Below, piece by piece: positions 17,301-29,255 of a stretch of DNA of 64,000 bases. Position numbers and translations under genes: made by a program. This stretch comes from Paraspadella gotoi. Its lineage: Eukaryota > Chaetognatha. The stretch is from assembly GCA_051294375.1 (NCBI GenBank), contig CM119266.1, positions 176,636 through 240,635 on the forward strand, read 5' to 3'. Under the pieces are notes generated by a model. That model did not search any database. It saw only the letters and a list, made by a program, of their open reading frames with translations, and was not told the DNA's origin. Position 1 is the stretch's first letter. Every line of letters begins with the position of its first letter.

Positions 17301-17919
17301 AATTAGCAAAGGCCTTCTGAGCCGGATGTTTGTTGATCATTCTCACGGAGGCGCGTCCGGTCCGAGTTACCCCTTGCACATCGCCCCTGCGGTAATTCTG
17401 ATCGTATGACCCCGAGCCAACGATTCCTGGCATGGCAACGTAGCCCGCCTTCGCTATCATCCCCACCCCTGCGACAATTTGGCCCTGTCCCTCCTTACTA
17501 GCCCCAGTGGATCCAACCAGACCCGGAATGGCTACGTAGCCAAGTTGGCCCGGTTGTTTCAAGGAGCCCAATTTTCCCCTGACCAAATCGCCCCGCGCCG
17601 ATTCGATCTCTGGCATGTTTTCCCCCATGGCGACTTCTCCCACCTGACCCTTGCCGGTTCTTTGGTCGAAGCGTCCTTCCACCGCCACGCCCCTTGCCGG
17701 CCCAGCGTACTCCTCCACGGCTTCGCCCTCGGTCCCGTCCAGACCCAGATAGTCCCGTCGACTTTTGAGGATTATGTCCACGTAACCGGCGATTAGACGT
17801 GCGATATTGTCGCCCTCGTCCGTTTGGACGGCGTAGTAGGCGTCGGCGTATTCGCCAAAGTCGAGAGTGAACGTGGTCGGACTAGCGGCCCATCGCTTCA
17901 CCATTGTGAGTTGCCATTC
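11338..17919 (-). CDS. TLN: Talin exon encoding end of F3 and the entire rod (6,582 nt)
   Basis: One uninterrupted reading frame of about 2,193 codons from acceptor CCACAG (EWQLTMVKRWAASP) to the stop TGA at 11338-11340. It covers the rest of the F3 domain, the linker (repeated AIPGLVGS / AMPGIVGS segments near residues 105-165 of the exon), all rod bundles and the THATCH domain. The talin rod is normally split into dozens of exons in vertebrates. The absence of any intron here, next to head exons of 100-280 nt, is unusual. Confidence 0.95.
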   Translation of the reverse strand, partial: EWQLTMVKRWAASPTTFTLDFGEYADAYYAVQTDEGDNIARLIAGYVDIILKSRRDYLGLDGTEGEAVEEYAGPARGVAVEGRFDQRTGKGQVGEVAMGENMPEIESARGDLVRGKLGSLKQPGQLGYVAIPGLVGSTGASKEGQGQIVAGVGMIAKAGYVAMPGIVGSGSYDQNYRRGDVQGVTRTGRASVRMINKHPAQKAFANSMGNAQRNLKSLHSASEEDDYDYLPFRDEATTNEEALLRQQALQAHLGRFNANLGKLVNGIHIEESEKKFKEADEVVNNLSLNFEEALKETRRFTSLQTAAVKKGKLTNAVKLLVNEFGNFLDVAGNLQDHEKIEKAAKDLAAQAKPLMELVTAEMLNPKPYRDISSKLKAASDNLVNAIEKSIDNPSPEEEESIKKSLKHFVDCVDNLQKSGDLLYPHLKVQLAQSVLLDAISRVTDAMDDLISSLKHSSCIDQSKLADIEKSAEEVTKSLRDLMDAVQKPHSVTEDKDSLDKLLEDIVNEVKFIKVSFADKNKVQTRVNNLSKLSSTIASMLEQVIQESPDKADDVNDAIFILKETTDHVIHTAGEIGGEDVAGEKNFTKALNDFLIAVNLGTDDSLRYLLGDKFKSESLQLSQAVILTASAAEFLAKTNPQHQPISGLREKNAKMKEFARNMILAVQKLAEKEDDDVYRKNLTECRALCEECMTQADSYVEKCRSVVPTLNNESEALLLSEFCQVLQEAISLTKASSDLLQPLHESSFLDNAIRNLNSTQQELIAFNSGSSNEGLIRSLSFTEKHDPDIALAAKSLLKSTKNLVYGFNDHTKEDLKALSKEIEKNLKTFIHNLKAELKDENIDADSKQQLLSKGIDVTNSTAKLLEFSRAANFNDPNTKSCIEADVKKLENEYIDFLKLSPFAKQLQNNIDKISGYHKVFSDDLSLSTENLAFEDAVSQFLSALSGLDSCISGLAHSSSGIPRSFPEKFNKSISVFMETSYQLLSFHDQNIVGDVKPMIEDVLNASNSLLLNLLEIQIDISNEPPEDEKLLTAVKTVTDSLKQLLSLKWDGTAHIKECENAIKRLQQLKNKIDNNEIDVSKKSPNHFEIKKHLLKRSDSISSSISLLNTGFATDNSENIVLGVRKAEQGVTELVNELIACYDVKRPIAAILDANLFNDTEKRLENHIDTLLNDVDPANRTKATENLIADVKNICNVAKESSFATVSDSVKKKYIIYSKNLAKVTSNIITAIKDGDTSKKTNQAEEFIENLHLLCNAVRDKSLEKESNELTDDIRKQNLQLLDSAIELIKESINKYSKATDSDINVNSNALLQIIKEIGEIIERNRPGLVECQEASAVIQSLLQGIDEAVINGLEFGDETSLEGDHQKVTLASKQALKELDNVVNAATNAPNRLGLSVKELINFFDPLLNGSIRLAAQAPNERSKDKIVNNAKTAGESIKTFITNITNTDPENISSRVSLAESKEDAESSINELIEAISCLMVDLGQVHGIKSAIQNGLNNLEPTSRPNASEGIELEELLKDIQKLSRSLNQIKIKLLANSPEVFETFAEAANVYEALSKKIAMFVQDTQSTTIHTFKALANDLQNLLGLVNKNIESNNVSPEETNSVVKDAQLKLANVLKSLKKSGEGTESCISTLSSLEGILADIDTTLIFVSAGMQSEGDPSSKPLKSDIECLLNSLETNLTQIPNALDETSVAGNIPKINNSLLMLSEKMKNMSAASIKDMSVQVALLTCFKELLQSSKDFVNEVKQSLHQKDSDSQKFEPKLEAIRNNITTVKQNIEGIENSKMQKNVTLNGAISAIAQEIEKSHQTNYADELVCSPEDLINTTKLVTSATSKTMAAGLSNDDLDIGSDSGRQALCDLLKMAAAASKFADIETKSTIMSAARECAKFYIKILQEMNLPDAKKENLREFSKNVAQSVTAVTRAAECLKGEDWVNPDDPTVIAERDLLVAAASIDAAAKKLALLKPRKTVVAEVDDSLNFEEQILEAAKAIAHASSALIKAASYTQKELIEKGIIDSEVSVRHHDEEYRWSKGLVSAAQHVAAATNSLCEAANAMVQGTGSEESLISSAKLVASSTAQLILAAQVKAGKESENMKRLQEAGTAVRKASENLVKAAESQKPAAEDGRSSTDGACGEDVDDGGKMRIRRMIEERDALIEVEKAERELREKREALLKKRQQLNYRKSLRRSQVPQ

Positions 17920-18919
17920 CTGTGGACGAGAAAATCGTTCATTATGTGATATTTTTATAAAATGATTCTTTCATTCATAAAATCCCTGATTTATGCGCTC
18001 ATGAATTTCTATAATTGAATTGATTAAATTGATTAATCAATTAATTTAATTTAATTTAATTTAATTTAATTCACTTTAATTTTTTATTTAATTAATACAT
18101 TTTAATCATTTAATATTAATAATAATTTTTAAATTCTCTAAATTTTTCAAGTTATCATTCAAAGACCAAATAAATATTATTTCATCTCATAATTTTCGGA
18201 ATTGTAGTGTTTTTTATTTTTCTTAAGTTTAATGATTTAAGTTTTATATTTTACTAAGTGATTGCAGGTACAGCGTTTTCTCATTAATTTGTTGAAACCG
18301 GCATTTTGTAATATTTTGACATCAAATTCAATTTCAATTGAATAAGTTGTAATTCTTCAATGGAATTATTAACGAAATTCAACTTTTGTTTAAAAAAGCC
18401 CAAAAAAGGCCAAAAAAGGCCAAAAAAGGCCCAAAAAATCCTTAGACAATCTTTCGTCTCAATTCTTATACCTTGAGGATCTCCTTGGTGTTAATGTCCA
18501 GCTTCATGACCGCATTCTTGGAGACTCCTAGCAACCGGGCGACCAGCTTGTTGGCGCCCTGCATCTTCTCTTTAATGAGGAAGAAGGTGATCCCGTATGT
18601 CGGCAGTCCCCTGGCCGTCCAGCAGTAATCCTGCTTGGCCTGCAGGTCAGTGTAGCCTGTGTACTTCTTGTGTTCGTTGAAGATTTTCTTGTCCATTCCG
18701 CGCGATTTGACATATTCTTTGGGAATGAACTCGGACAGCGTTAGGAGGCTTTTTCTGGATGAGAAGAAACAAATATTTATTTTTTTATTTTTTATTTATT
18801 TATTTATTTGTGTTTTTATTATTATTATTAATTATTTGATTTATTGTATTATTTATTTATTTATTTTTTATTAATTTATTTTAGATTTATTTATTAATTT
18901 ATATTTATTATTTTTTTTT

Positions 18920-18955
<36 letters not shown>

Positions 18956-20920
18956 TTTAGCTTTAGACAAACCGACTTCGAATTGACTATCTGGCTCGAC
19001 AGACCAAGGAAAAGACAGAATGTAAACAAATTGTCACCCTAACCAAAACAAATTTATGTAATGAAAATGTACTTGTGTTTGGAAGGATTATGATCGCCGA
19101 ATTTAATTTGCGCTTGAATTCCCGCGAATTTGATGCTTTGTTCCAAAGATACAGGGTGCGTTCCTTTCAAAATGCCTTCCCTACAAGAAGAAAAGATTTG
19201 TCAGCGATTTAAAAAAATAATAAACTCTGGAAGACTATGCCGCCAGTAGTGAACCAGTAGTACTTTGGCTTGGGAACGAGAATGTAATATTTTATACGAC
19301 AACACGGCTGTAAGATCTTCGCTTGTTCTTTGTTCGGACCTGCACTGTTCGTACAGCAGATTCAACTGCTTCGGATCGGACGAGTTGATGTTTTGATCGG
19401 AGAAGAAGAATTTCCTCTTGAGAAGGAGAGTCGTGTCCTGAGAGATGGGGAAGGGTTGACCCGCGAGAGTCGTCCCGGGGTCCAGCCACTTGACGTCGTC
19501 GTCTGAGGCAAGGGAGGTTTGGATTAGGGAGGGAGAGAGGGGAGGAAAGATGGGAGGGATAGGAGGTAGGAAATTGACAAGAAGGGGGGAGAGAGAGGAG
19601 AAAAGAGAGGAAGGAGGTATGAAGGAGAAAAAAAATAAAAAAGGCGAAAAAGCGAGGGAAATAAAAAGTGAAAATTCGGAGAAAATAAGAAGGAAAAGGA
19701 ATTGAAGAATAATGACACAATGCAAGAAAAAAAAAGATAAGATGGAAGGAAAGGAAAGGCAAGCACGGTGAAATGGAATGAGGGTAGAGCAAAGGGTAAT
19801 CAGAACTAAAATCCGTCACTAGGTATTTACTGGGAAGAAAAAACAAAGTATTCGTTGTATTACGTAGTAGTGGAAAAAATTAGAAAACAATTCTTAAAAG
19901 TTTTTACAAGTCTACAGAAAGGGATAGTAAATCTGACAAAACTGAGAGTCAGACGGACGGACGGATCAGTCTACACCGCCTGGCACCGCCAGGTACCGTC
20001 AGGCACCTGTCTTGACGGCCTTCTTCAACTCGGCGTGGCGGCGCTCGTGTCTCGACATCGTCGCCATCTTCTCTTTCTCGGCCGCTTCGTCCTCTTGGAT
20101 CTCCAGAATGAGGGAGTATTCTTCGTGGTTGGCTGGTCGTAGATCAATTAAACAATCGATTAATCAATCAACCCATCAATTAGACAATAAATCAATCAGT
20201 CCGTGGAAAAACCAATCTATTTATCGAACAATCCATTAGTCGATGAAATAATCAATCACTCAATCAATCTTTAATTTACAAATCAAAAAATTCATCAAAC
20301 AAACTATAGATAAATCAATCAATCAAGGGACTAATGAATAAGGCAATAAATTTATCAAATCAACCAATGAACCAATCAATGAATCTCACCGATGCCGATC
20401 TTCGAACAGATGCTGATCATGAGTTGAGCGACTGTTTCGCTCTCGCTGACTTGCAGAGCCTTCACCGCGCCGTCCAACATTCGGACTCGAAGGATGCGGA
20501 TCTGTGGAGGGGAGGCCCGGCGGAGGGGTTTAAAGGGGTGTTGGGGGATTTGTCAGAGTGGATGGAGGGATTGGCTATTTTAGTCTGTTTTAGTAATGTA
20601 ACAATGGTAATTAGCTAGCTTTCGTTCTCCGTCATTTAAGTCAGTTTCCCATTTAGTCATTCTTAAAACGATGCGCTTATTTGAGAGTTGTTAAACGAAT
20701 CAAAAAGAAAAAAAGCTGCATCTTTCGGGTGAGTTTCAATTATTCCTCACCTTTTTCTTAAACTGGATGACGTCGCCGTCTTTGAGGAGGTAATGTTTGA
20801 GTGGCTTGGAAGACTCCAACCAAATTCCCAGCGCGCCCGCCGTGGACGACGACGACGACGACGACGAAGACGATGGGGGAAGGAAAATTCCATAGTTGGG
20901 TTCGTCGGAGGGATTCCAGC
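11338..20920 (-). CDS. TLN: Talin (first exon not found)
   Basis: Talin links integrin tails to F-actin at adhesion sites. Exons: 20920-20751, 20501-20390, 20132-20007, 19502-19340, 19180-19073, 18754-18472 and 17919-11338, all in frame, about 2,513 residues. Animal talins have about 2,540, so only the first ~45 codons are missing. Visible landmarks: F1 YGIFLP...GIWLESSKPLKHYLL and RMLDGAVKAL; NHEEYSLILE; F2 KWLDPGTTL, LLLKRKFFFSDQNI and QLNLLYEQCREG; F3 FIPKEYVKSRG, TYGITFFLIKEKMQG, RLLGVSK and KRWAASPTTFTLDFG. That last segment holds the Arg-Trp pair that contacts the integrin beta tail. Helical rod bundles follow, then the C-terminal I/LWEQ actin-binding block (LISSAKLVASSTAQL, MKRLQEAGTAVRKASENL) and a dimerisation helix ending KSLRRSQVPQ. 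The donor after LLYEQCR is GTCCGA, a weak site. The F1 loop carries about nine serines from a CGT-type repeat. Confidence 0.96.
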
Positions 20921-21504
20921 CTGGGATTTAAAAGATGATGATGAGGATAAGAGAGCGAGAAAGTGAAGGGGAAAAGAAAAGAAGGAAGATCTGCCTTCGG
21001 GAGAAAATAAAAAGATTAAAAGGAAGAAAGGAAATAAGAGATAATAGGATAAGATGATTCGATTAGAAAATGAAGGGAGAGAAAAAGAAAGTTACAGGAG
21101 AAGAAGAAAGGGAGGAAACCAAGATGAAAGAAGAGGTAGAGATTGTAAAAATATCGTAAAAAGATTGTAGGCAGAACCTGAAATAGCCATAGCCATAGCC
21201 TGTCCGAAGTCAGGGTCAAGATAGCAGGTTTATTGAATGAATAATTTTATGTCGATTGTAATGGAAGTAGGAAAGGAATCCAAACAGAGAGAAAGAATAA
21301 ACGAATAAAGAGACAAAAAAGGAAGAAAAGTAAAGAGGCAAAAGAGTTAACCTTTTAGCGGAAGCAAACCGACGCAAAAGCCTCCGTTTAAGATTTTGCT
21401 CGATTAACTTTGGCGCAATGACTGTGGAGTGTTTAGTGTGAGTGTTGAGTGTGGAAAGTGGACTGTGGTGACCGGTAAATTGATCGAAGTATGAATATTA
21501 AATA

Positions 21505-21692
21505 GGTGCAACCAATATAAAAATTATCCATTCATTTAATAAATAAGCTATCTTGCCCCTGACTTTGGACATAACAGGTCCCTCCAAGCTTTCAATTAAG
21601 ACTTTCTCACAGTCTCGTTTATTCACTCCCAGAGTGACTGGCTTCCCTATCAATGAAGTGGTATAAAGTTTCAAAGAATGTTTCAATTGTAT
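21505..21692. repeat. Dispersed repeat family R2, copy 1
   Basis: About 190 bp nearly identical to 55730-55963 in the same orientation: ACCAATATAAAAATTATCC through TTCAAAGAATGTTTCAATTG. Copy 2 has an extra ~45 bp after CCCCTGACTTTGGACA. Class unknown. Confidence 0.85.
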
Positions 21693-21965
21693 GAAAAGTT
21701 CATTCTACTTTGAAACAACAATTTACGTTACTATAGTCTATACTTTAATGCAAAACAAAATTTTTTGAATAGTTATTAATAGCGTTTCAGCTGTTCAAGT
21801 CTGTTCCTTGTTCAATATCTTTGCGCAAGTTATTCTAATGACAAAATTAACACAAATCAATGTCAAATTTTTAATGGTGTAGATGACAACGATTAGATTT
21901 CTAATTTCTCTAGAAGTGAACTCACGAAACAAATCAGTTTTCCTGTCATTGACGGCATTGTGACT

Positions 21966-22082
<117 letters not shown>

Positions 22083-22736
22083 TCTGGGCGAAGAAAAGAA
22101 GAAAAAAAAACCCCAACGTTCTTAACCATTTCGTCACTGAGGTTTCTTTCTTTCATTCGCGCTTTTCACGGTTTTTGATCTTGGGACCGAGAATGGGAAG
22201 GTTAGCAGTGCCGGATTGCATTGCCAGTTTTGCAGTGCCAGTGAGGTTCACCGACCCGACCAGAATCGGTGGGTACATTCGGGCCAAAGGCGGTGGTTAG
22301 TCTTGGGGGGGGGACAACGTTGGCCAAGATGGTAGACAAGACGGGGGAGAGAAAATTGGCTTCATTAGGTGAGGGCAAGATTGATAGTTCACGGATGGAG
22401 GGGAGGAGGAGGAGGAGGAGGAGGAGGAGGAGAGGGGAGAGAGTGAGTTGTGAATGTTGGGTAAGTGCGTGGGAGGACTTGGAAAGGGAAATAGGAGATA
22501 ATAATGAAAGGTTTACCAAAAAAGACGAGAAAAGGTGAAGAAAGAGAGAAAAGAATAGAAAAAGAAAAGAAAAGAAAAGAGAGTAAATGAATGAATAATA
22601 AAGGAAAAAACTACGATTGCTAAGTGAATAAGAAAAAAAAATCCGTGAGACGACGAAACACACAAAAAAAACGTGAGACACGAAACACATGATGTGAATC
22701 TCTTTAAATTTCTCTACTATTTTCTCGCTACATTAA

Positions 22737-22881
22737 CCTAAATCGGGACGACGACGGCGACGACGACGACGGCGACGACGACGTTTAGCCGACATCTTTG
22801 CCGCCAAAATCTTTTTTTTTTCGGCCGACGAAATCGCCGACTCTTATTTCGCTCGATCTCGATCAAGTGAACATCATTTGT

Positions 22882-22921
<40 letters not shown>

Positions 22922-22930
22922 TCGTCATCT
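22737..22930. repeat. (CGA)/(CGT) trinucleotide arrays
   Basis: GACGACGGC-type units at 22745-22790 and a purer CGT array at 22878-22926. Confidence 0.85.
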
Positions 22931-23729
22931 TCTCTGATATTTGGGGCAGAAGAAAACGAAGGAGGCAGAGGAGATGAGTACGACACGAAAATTCCGATCG
23001 AAAAAAATAGTCGCGGCCATTATCTTCCCTTAGCGAAGAAAGGAGGGGAGGAAAAAGGAGGAAAGGTAGGAAGGAAAGGAAAAGGAAAGTGAAAAAGTGA
23101 AAAAGAGAAAAGGAAAGAAACAAGAGTAAGAGAAAAAGTAAAAATGGAGTAAAGGAATGAAGTAAAAAGGAAAAAATAAAAAAAAGAAGAAAAAGAAAAA
23201 GAAACGATAGGTAGGAAGGAAAGAAAAAGAAAAGGAAAAAATGAGGAAAGGAAAGGGAAAAGAAGGAAAGAAGTGAAAAAGAGTAAAGGACAGAAGAATA
23301 AAAATGAAGACAGGTAGGAGAGAAGAAAGGATTGCAGAGAGAGAGAGAGAGAAAGAATTGACAAGTCTATTCCAATATTCCATTACATAAAGTCACATCA
23401 TTCCAAAACATGAATTCTATCACTGATCAATATTCAACATCACTTCACATCATTTTGAATCACTTTGAATCACCGCTCGTGAAAATCTTTCGATCGACTG
23501 ACGATCATTATCGTCGCCCAGGCGAAAAAAATACTCCCACTCGGCGTTAAGCCCGTGGGGAGGCCATCTCACTCTCTCTCTAACTCTCTTTTTCTCCTTC
23601 TTACTGTCTCTCTCTCACTCTCTCCCTCTCTCCCTCCCTCTCCCTCTCTCTCAAGCGGGCTACCCCGTTAGGAGACCCAGGGTTCAAACGCGTGGATCTA
23701 ATGATGCTTCGTTGTTGGATTTGCGAGTG

Positions 23730-23801
23730 GGCAGAGAGAGAGAGGATAGAGAGAGCAGAGAGAGAGAGAGAGAGAGAGAGACGAGAGAGAGAGAGAGAGA
23801 G

Positions 23802-23838
<37 letters not shown>

Positions 23839-24022
23839 AATATAAATATCGAGTGCTATTATACTTATTTTTATTATTATTATCGTCGCCTTCTGACGGT
23901 TTTTTGATCGCAGCAAAGTCTTTATAATGGTCTGAGTTGAAATTCGCTTGGGAAAAAACGAGCGAAAGAGAGAGAGAGAGAGATGATGAGAGGAGAGAGA
24001 GAGAGCAGAGAGAGAGAGAGAA

Positions 24023-24090
<68 letters not shown>
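23730..24090. repeat. Interrupted (GA)n tracts
   Basis: Two GA blocks (23730-23838 and 23968-24088) separated by unique AT-rich sequence and followed by a (CAA/CGA)n run at 24178-24222. Confidence 0.9.
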
Positions 24091-24436
24091 AAGGGAGACA
24101 ATCAATCGCTTAAACAGTAATTTAAGCAAAGAAATTTGTAAATATAAAACAACATCAAAACAGCAACAACCAAAAAATAACAACAACAACAACAACAGCA
24201 ACAACAACAACGACGACGACGACAGTCTCTTGAACCTCGAAAAAAGGAAAAAAAACTTTTCCGTCTAAACTGAAAATATAAATCTCCAACTTTGTCCGTA
24301 CATCCGTCCATCCGCTCGTCAGTCCGTTCGTCGGTCCATCCATTTTGATCGAGAAAAAAAAAGCATCATTTTCGTTGATGACGAGTTTGTTGTTGATGAT
24401 GTCGACGGCAGCGTCGGCGGCGGCGGCGTCGGCAGC

Positions 24437-24536
24437 NNNNNNNNNNNNNNNNNNNNNNNNNNNNNNNNNNNNNNNNNNNNNNNNNNNNNNNNNNNNNNNN
24501 NNNNNNNNNNNNNNNNNNNNNNNNNNNNNNNNNNNN
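24437..24536. other. Assembly gap (100 N)
   Basis: A run of exactly 100 N, a conventional unknown-size gap, placed directly after a GGCGGCGGC-type repeat. Confidence 0.99.
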
Positions 24537-24647
24537 TCATAATATTAACTGTATATAATGGCAACGGGGGTCCATGTGGACTTTAGACCTGCAGTGACCT
24601 CCCCATCTCACTGGCGTGTTTATGCCGACACCATCACACTTTAACCA

Positions 24648-24815
24648 NNNNNNNNNNNNNNNNNNNNNNNNNNNNNNNNNNNNNNNNNNNNNNNNNNNNN
24701 NNNNNNNNNNNNNNNNNNNNNNNNNNNNNNNNNNNNNNNNNNNNNNNNNNNNNNNNNNNNNNNNNNNNNNNNNNNNNNNNNNNNNNNNNNNNNNNNNNNN
24801 NNNNNNNNNNNNNNN
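24648..24815. other. Assembly gap (168 N)
   Basis: A run of 168 N. The right flank (24816-24860, CCAAGCTATACGGGAGGTG...) matches a dispersed repeat also present at 59160-59205, so the gap probably sits at or in a repeat. Confidence 0.98.
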
Positions 24816-25194
24816 ACCAAGCTATACGGGAGGTGAATTTAGGATTCGCCACAATATTTTATTAGTTTCCCTGCATTCCACTTTAGCGGAAAAACGCGCG
24901 ACGAAATTTTCGAATCCGATTATCCAAAGACGATGATTCTCATTTATCACAGAGGATTTCGCCTTTTGTCAATAACCTGAATCCAGCGCTCTCTATCGTC
25001 GAAAAACAGAACTCGATTTGAGTCTCATTACAAATATAAACAAAAGTGCTTCTCTCTAGTTTCTTTGCAATGAATAACCTCGATGGAAGAAAGCAAAATA
25101 AGTTTATGTATCTAAAAGAAATGTAATTTTTATTATGTTCAGACCTTACCACATTAATACTTACCCGCCCCGCCCCCCCTCCCCGCGATTCCAG

Positions 25195-25956
25195 GTTTCT
25201 GAAAAAATCGGGATCGCGTTTCTCACGATTCCATTCATCCCCGTTTTGTGCCTCATCTATTTTTTCTTTCCTAACTCAAAGGTAAGTTCGTGGGTCAGTC
25301 TCTTTTCTACATTTCGACAGGCAAAGTGAGTTTGATTGATTGATTCCCCCCATTCCAGATTGGACAGGCCATGCGATGTCCCATGTTCAAGTTCATGCTC
25401 AACACCCTGTCGCACATGATGTTTATCGGATTCCTCATCGTCGCCACATTCTCTCATCCGCCGGAAGACGTCGCCGCGCCCACCTTTGGAGACGCACTCT
25501 TTTACGACGGAGTGGAGTGAGAAGAGGGGGGCGGGTGAAGGCTGGGGGGGAGTAAGGGGTGGTTTATGACAAGGGGAAGGAGTCTTGGGGAAGAATGGAA
25601 TCGGAGCAGTATGTGCAGGGGAAAAGCCTATGTGAAGATCTAGGTAGGGGAGGGAGAATAAAGAGAAAAATCTTAAAAGCAATAGAAATCGAGCCAGCTT
25701 TCGATGGTAACCAAATATTATATGCGATGATAACTATAATATTGAAATCTTGCGATGATAACCAATAATTGATGTGATGATATAAAATATTGACTGATGT
25801 GATGATAATCAAATGATTGATGCGATGATAGTCATTCATTGATGTGATGATAATCATTCATTGATATGATGATAATCATTCATTGATGCGATGATAGTCA
25901 TGATTGACCGATGATCATTCATCGTAAATAAAACAAACAAATGCGTGTATGATGAA

Positions 25957-25987
<31 letters not shown>

Positions 25988-26181
25988 AGGAGAGAGAAGA
26001 GAGAGAGAGAAAGAGTGAGAGAGGCTGGTCAGTTTCACTTCGTTTATAAAAGTATAATCAGAATTTTAGAAAAAAAATTCACGAAAATCTCGGATGTAAA
26101 TTTGGGATTTTGTATGAGAAAAAATCGCGGAATAAATGGCGAAATAAATAGAAAAGAAAAAAGAGAGAAAGAAGAGAGAGT

Positions 26182-26216
<35 letters not shown>

Positions 26217-27365
26217 GAGAGAGTGAGAAAGATAGAGAGAGAGCTGGACCGTCCTGCAGAGCTAAACTCGTTTTTTTCGACGAATATCGTGAGTAGGGAC
26301 GAACTCTTTCCTTTCCTTTGAATGATAATTTTTAGATTGTTCTTTTTTTTAGAAGAAACCAGGAACCGAGGTCAAATGGGTTCATATTGCGATTTAACTA
26401 AATATAATATTTTCCCAACTCGAAATAATTATTATTTTAAAGAAATATAAAAATGATATTAAATATATACACTAATAAATAATTATACATCTCTAAATAT
26501 GTGTAATAATAATATATATAGAATAACAATATAAAGAGTAATGTTTTTAGATTTGACAAATATCTCTCTTCTCAACTCCTATTTTAGATATATTTGCCAA
26601 TAGTGTGGCGACCGCCGTCAAAGTTACAGTAATAAACAAAAACAAAAAAAAATTTTTTTTGTTAGAAAGTTATATATGCTATATATTTATATTAGCATAT
26701 GTTATATGTTATATGCTATATATGTTTATATATGTTATATATTTTTTGGTATTAATAAAAAAAAAAAAAAAAAAAAATATATGCAATTAAATTAATCCGC
26801 GCAATTGCCGACATATAGCCAGCTATATGTACAGCAGCAAGCCTGATGCTACATGTGACATTGCCTGCATTATAAGTTATTTTTCCTTTTTTCTAAAAGA
26901 ATCCATGAAAATCTTGGATGTAAATTTGGGATTTTGTATAGAGAAAAAAAAATAAATGGCGATAATAAAAGTTTTTAGAAGGAAAAAAATAATAAGAATT
27001 TTTCAAAAAGCGAACGGTCTTACATAGAGAGAGAGACAGAGGAGAGAGAGAGAGAGTGAAAAAAAAAGTGACTGAAAATTTTTTTTTGTAAAAAAAAAAG
27101 AGAGAGAGAGAGATAGAGAGAGCCGAAACTCGTTTTACTCGTCGCGCAGCGACGGAGGTGAAAAAAAGGTGACTAAAAATTATTTTTGTACAAAAAAAAA
27201 GAGATAGAAAGAGAGAAAGAGAGAGAGAGACAGATAGAGAGAAAGATAGAGAGAGAGAGAGAAGAGAGAGAGCCGGAACTCGTTTACTCGTTTACAAGTG
27301 AATAAATTTTTTTTTGTAAAAAAAAAAAAGAGAGAGAGAGGAGAGAGAGAAGAGAGAGGAGAGAG

Positions 27366-27451
<86 letters not shown>

Positions 27452-27784
27452 TTCCCGCCAACGATACGCAATATTAGGTCACTCTTGTTTATATCGGCGT
27501 GATCCGGTCAAGTTGATTTTTTTTATACACGTAACGCGTTATTAGGTCATGTTCCTCGACATTGTTTACTCGTTGCCCGCAACGGCCACGAAATCCAGGT
27601 CAAGTAAGTTATTCTTCACATTTTCTCAAAAAAATCCACGAAAATTCAGATGTAAATTTGGGATTTTGTATTGAGAAAGAAGCGCGGAATAAATGGCGAT
27701 AATAAAAGTTTTTAGAAGAAAGAAATAATAAGAATTTTTTCAAAAAACGGTGGGTAAAACAAAGTGAATAATTCTTTTTTTTGT

Positions 27785-27845
<61 letters not shown>

Positions 27846-28641
27846 GGAGGGAGACGGAGGGAGAGAGAGAGAGAGCCTGAACTCGTTTTTTTTTAAACGA
27901 TTCAGAAAAGGCAGCGCCTGATCAAATATATATGTTTTTTAGAAAGAAAAAAATAATCAGAATTTTTCAAAAAAACGAACGATCACGCAAGAGATCGCAC
28001 ACAAAGAGAGACAGAGAGAAACTGAACTCGGTTTTTAAACGATTCAGAAAAGGCAGCGCCATAAAAAAAAATATATATAATTAAAAATAAATAAAAGAAA
28101 GGCAAAAAATGTTACAGTGGGTTACAATTGGAACTTTTCCAATTGTTTCCAATCGCAGCTTGTAAAAGATTTTATTTTTATTTGTATTAAAATTAAGATA
28201 TAGCTTCTCATTAAAAAAATCTTTGAGTTCCCATTTTTATTAGAAATTTAAAAAATTTTTTTTAATTTCATCTTCAATATTATATACTGCAATATGTAAA
28301 TTAGCTTTAAAGCATTTCTATATACTAATTTGGATATTATAATGAGTACTATAATCTCATTTGCATATTGCAGTAAATCATAATGAAGTGGAAATTCAAA
28401 CAAAAAAATACTTAAATCCAAATGTAATAAGAAAATATCAAAGCTATTTCAAGTTGAGAAGCCATATCTAATTTTTTAACTTACTATGATCGCACACTTT
28501 TGTAAAACTTTATAATATTTTCATTAATAATTTTTATTTAAAAAAAAAACGGTAAGTCCCAGCCAAACTATAAAAGCGCAGTAGTTTTTATACAAAAAGC
28601 GTTACGCGACGCGACGACGACGACGACGACGCGACGACGAC

Positions 28642-28720
<79 letters not shown>

Positions 28721-28727
28721 ACGACGC

Positions 28728-28807
<80 letters not shown>

Positions 28808-29070
28808 ACGCGACACAAAGAAGCAATACTAAAACATTATAGAGCCTGACCCGGCTTCGCCGGTCATGGCTCGATAAATAAAGAGAATAAAGAGAATAAA
28901 GAGAATAAAGAGTGAATGACAAAATTCGATCACACGCTTCTATAATCTCCATTCGGTGAGCAAAAGTGTGAGAAATGAAAAAAGGGAGAGAATGACGGAA
29001 AAGTCGATAGAAGTCGTGAATTTGTTGTTGTTGTTGTTGCTGTTTTTGTTGTTGTTGTTATTGTTGTTGT

Positions 29071-29143
<73 letters not shown>

Positions 29144-29219
29144 CGCGTTCACGCAATCTTTGTGAGTCTCTGCGGATGGAAAACTGAGTCAATCACTTCG
29201 TCTCTTTTAATAATTTCGA

Positions 29220-29255
<36 letters not shown>

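Noticed and set aside
11341-17796. Many plus-strand ORFs of 60-150 codons opposite the talin rod
   Set aside because: Shadow frames of a long, biased reading frame; none has recognisable domains.
22140-22261. Small minus-strand ORF (MYPPILVGSVNLTGT...) considered as talin exon 1
   Set aside because: Does not resemble the talin N terminus and has no suitable donor for the exon at 20920.
28568-28952. Poly-Ser, poly-Arg and poly-Val ORFs
   Set aside because: Translations of the (CGA)n array in three frames; no flanking coding sequence.
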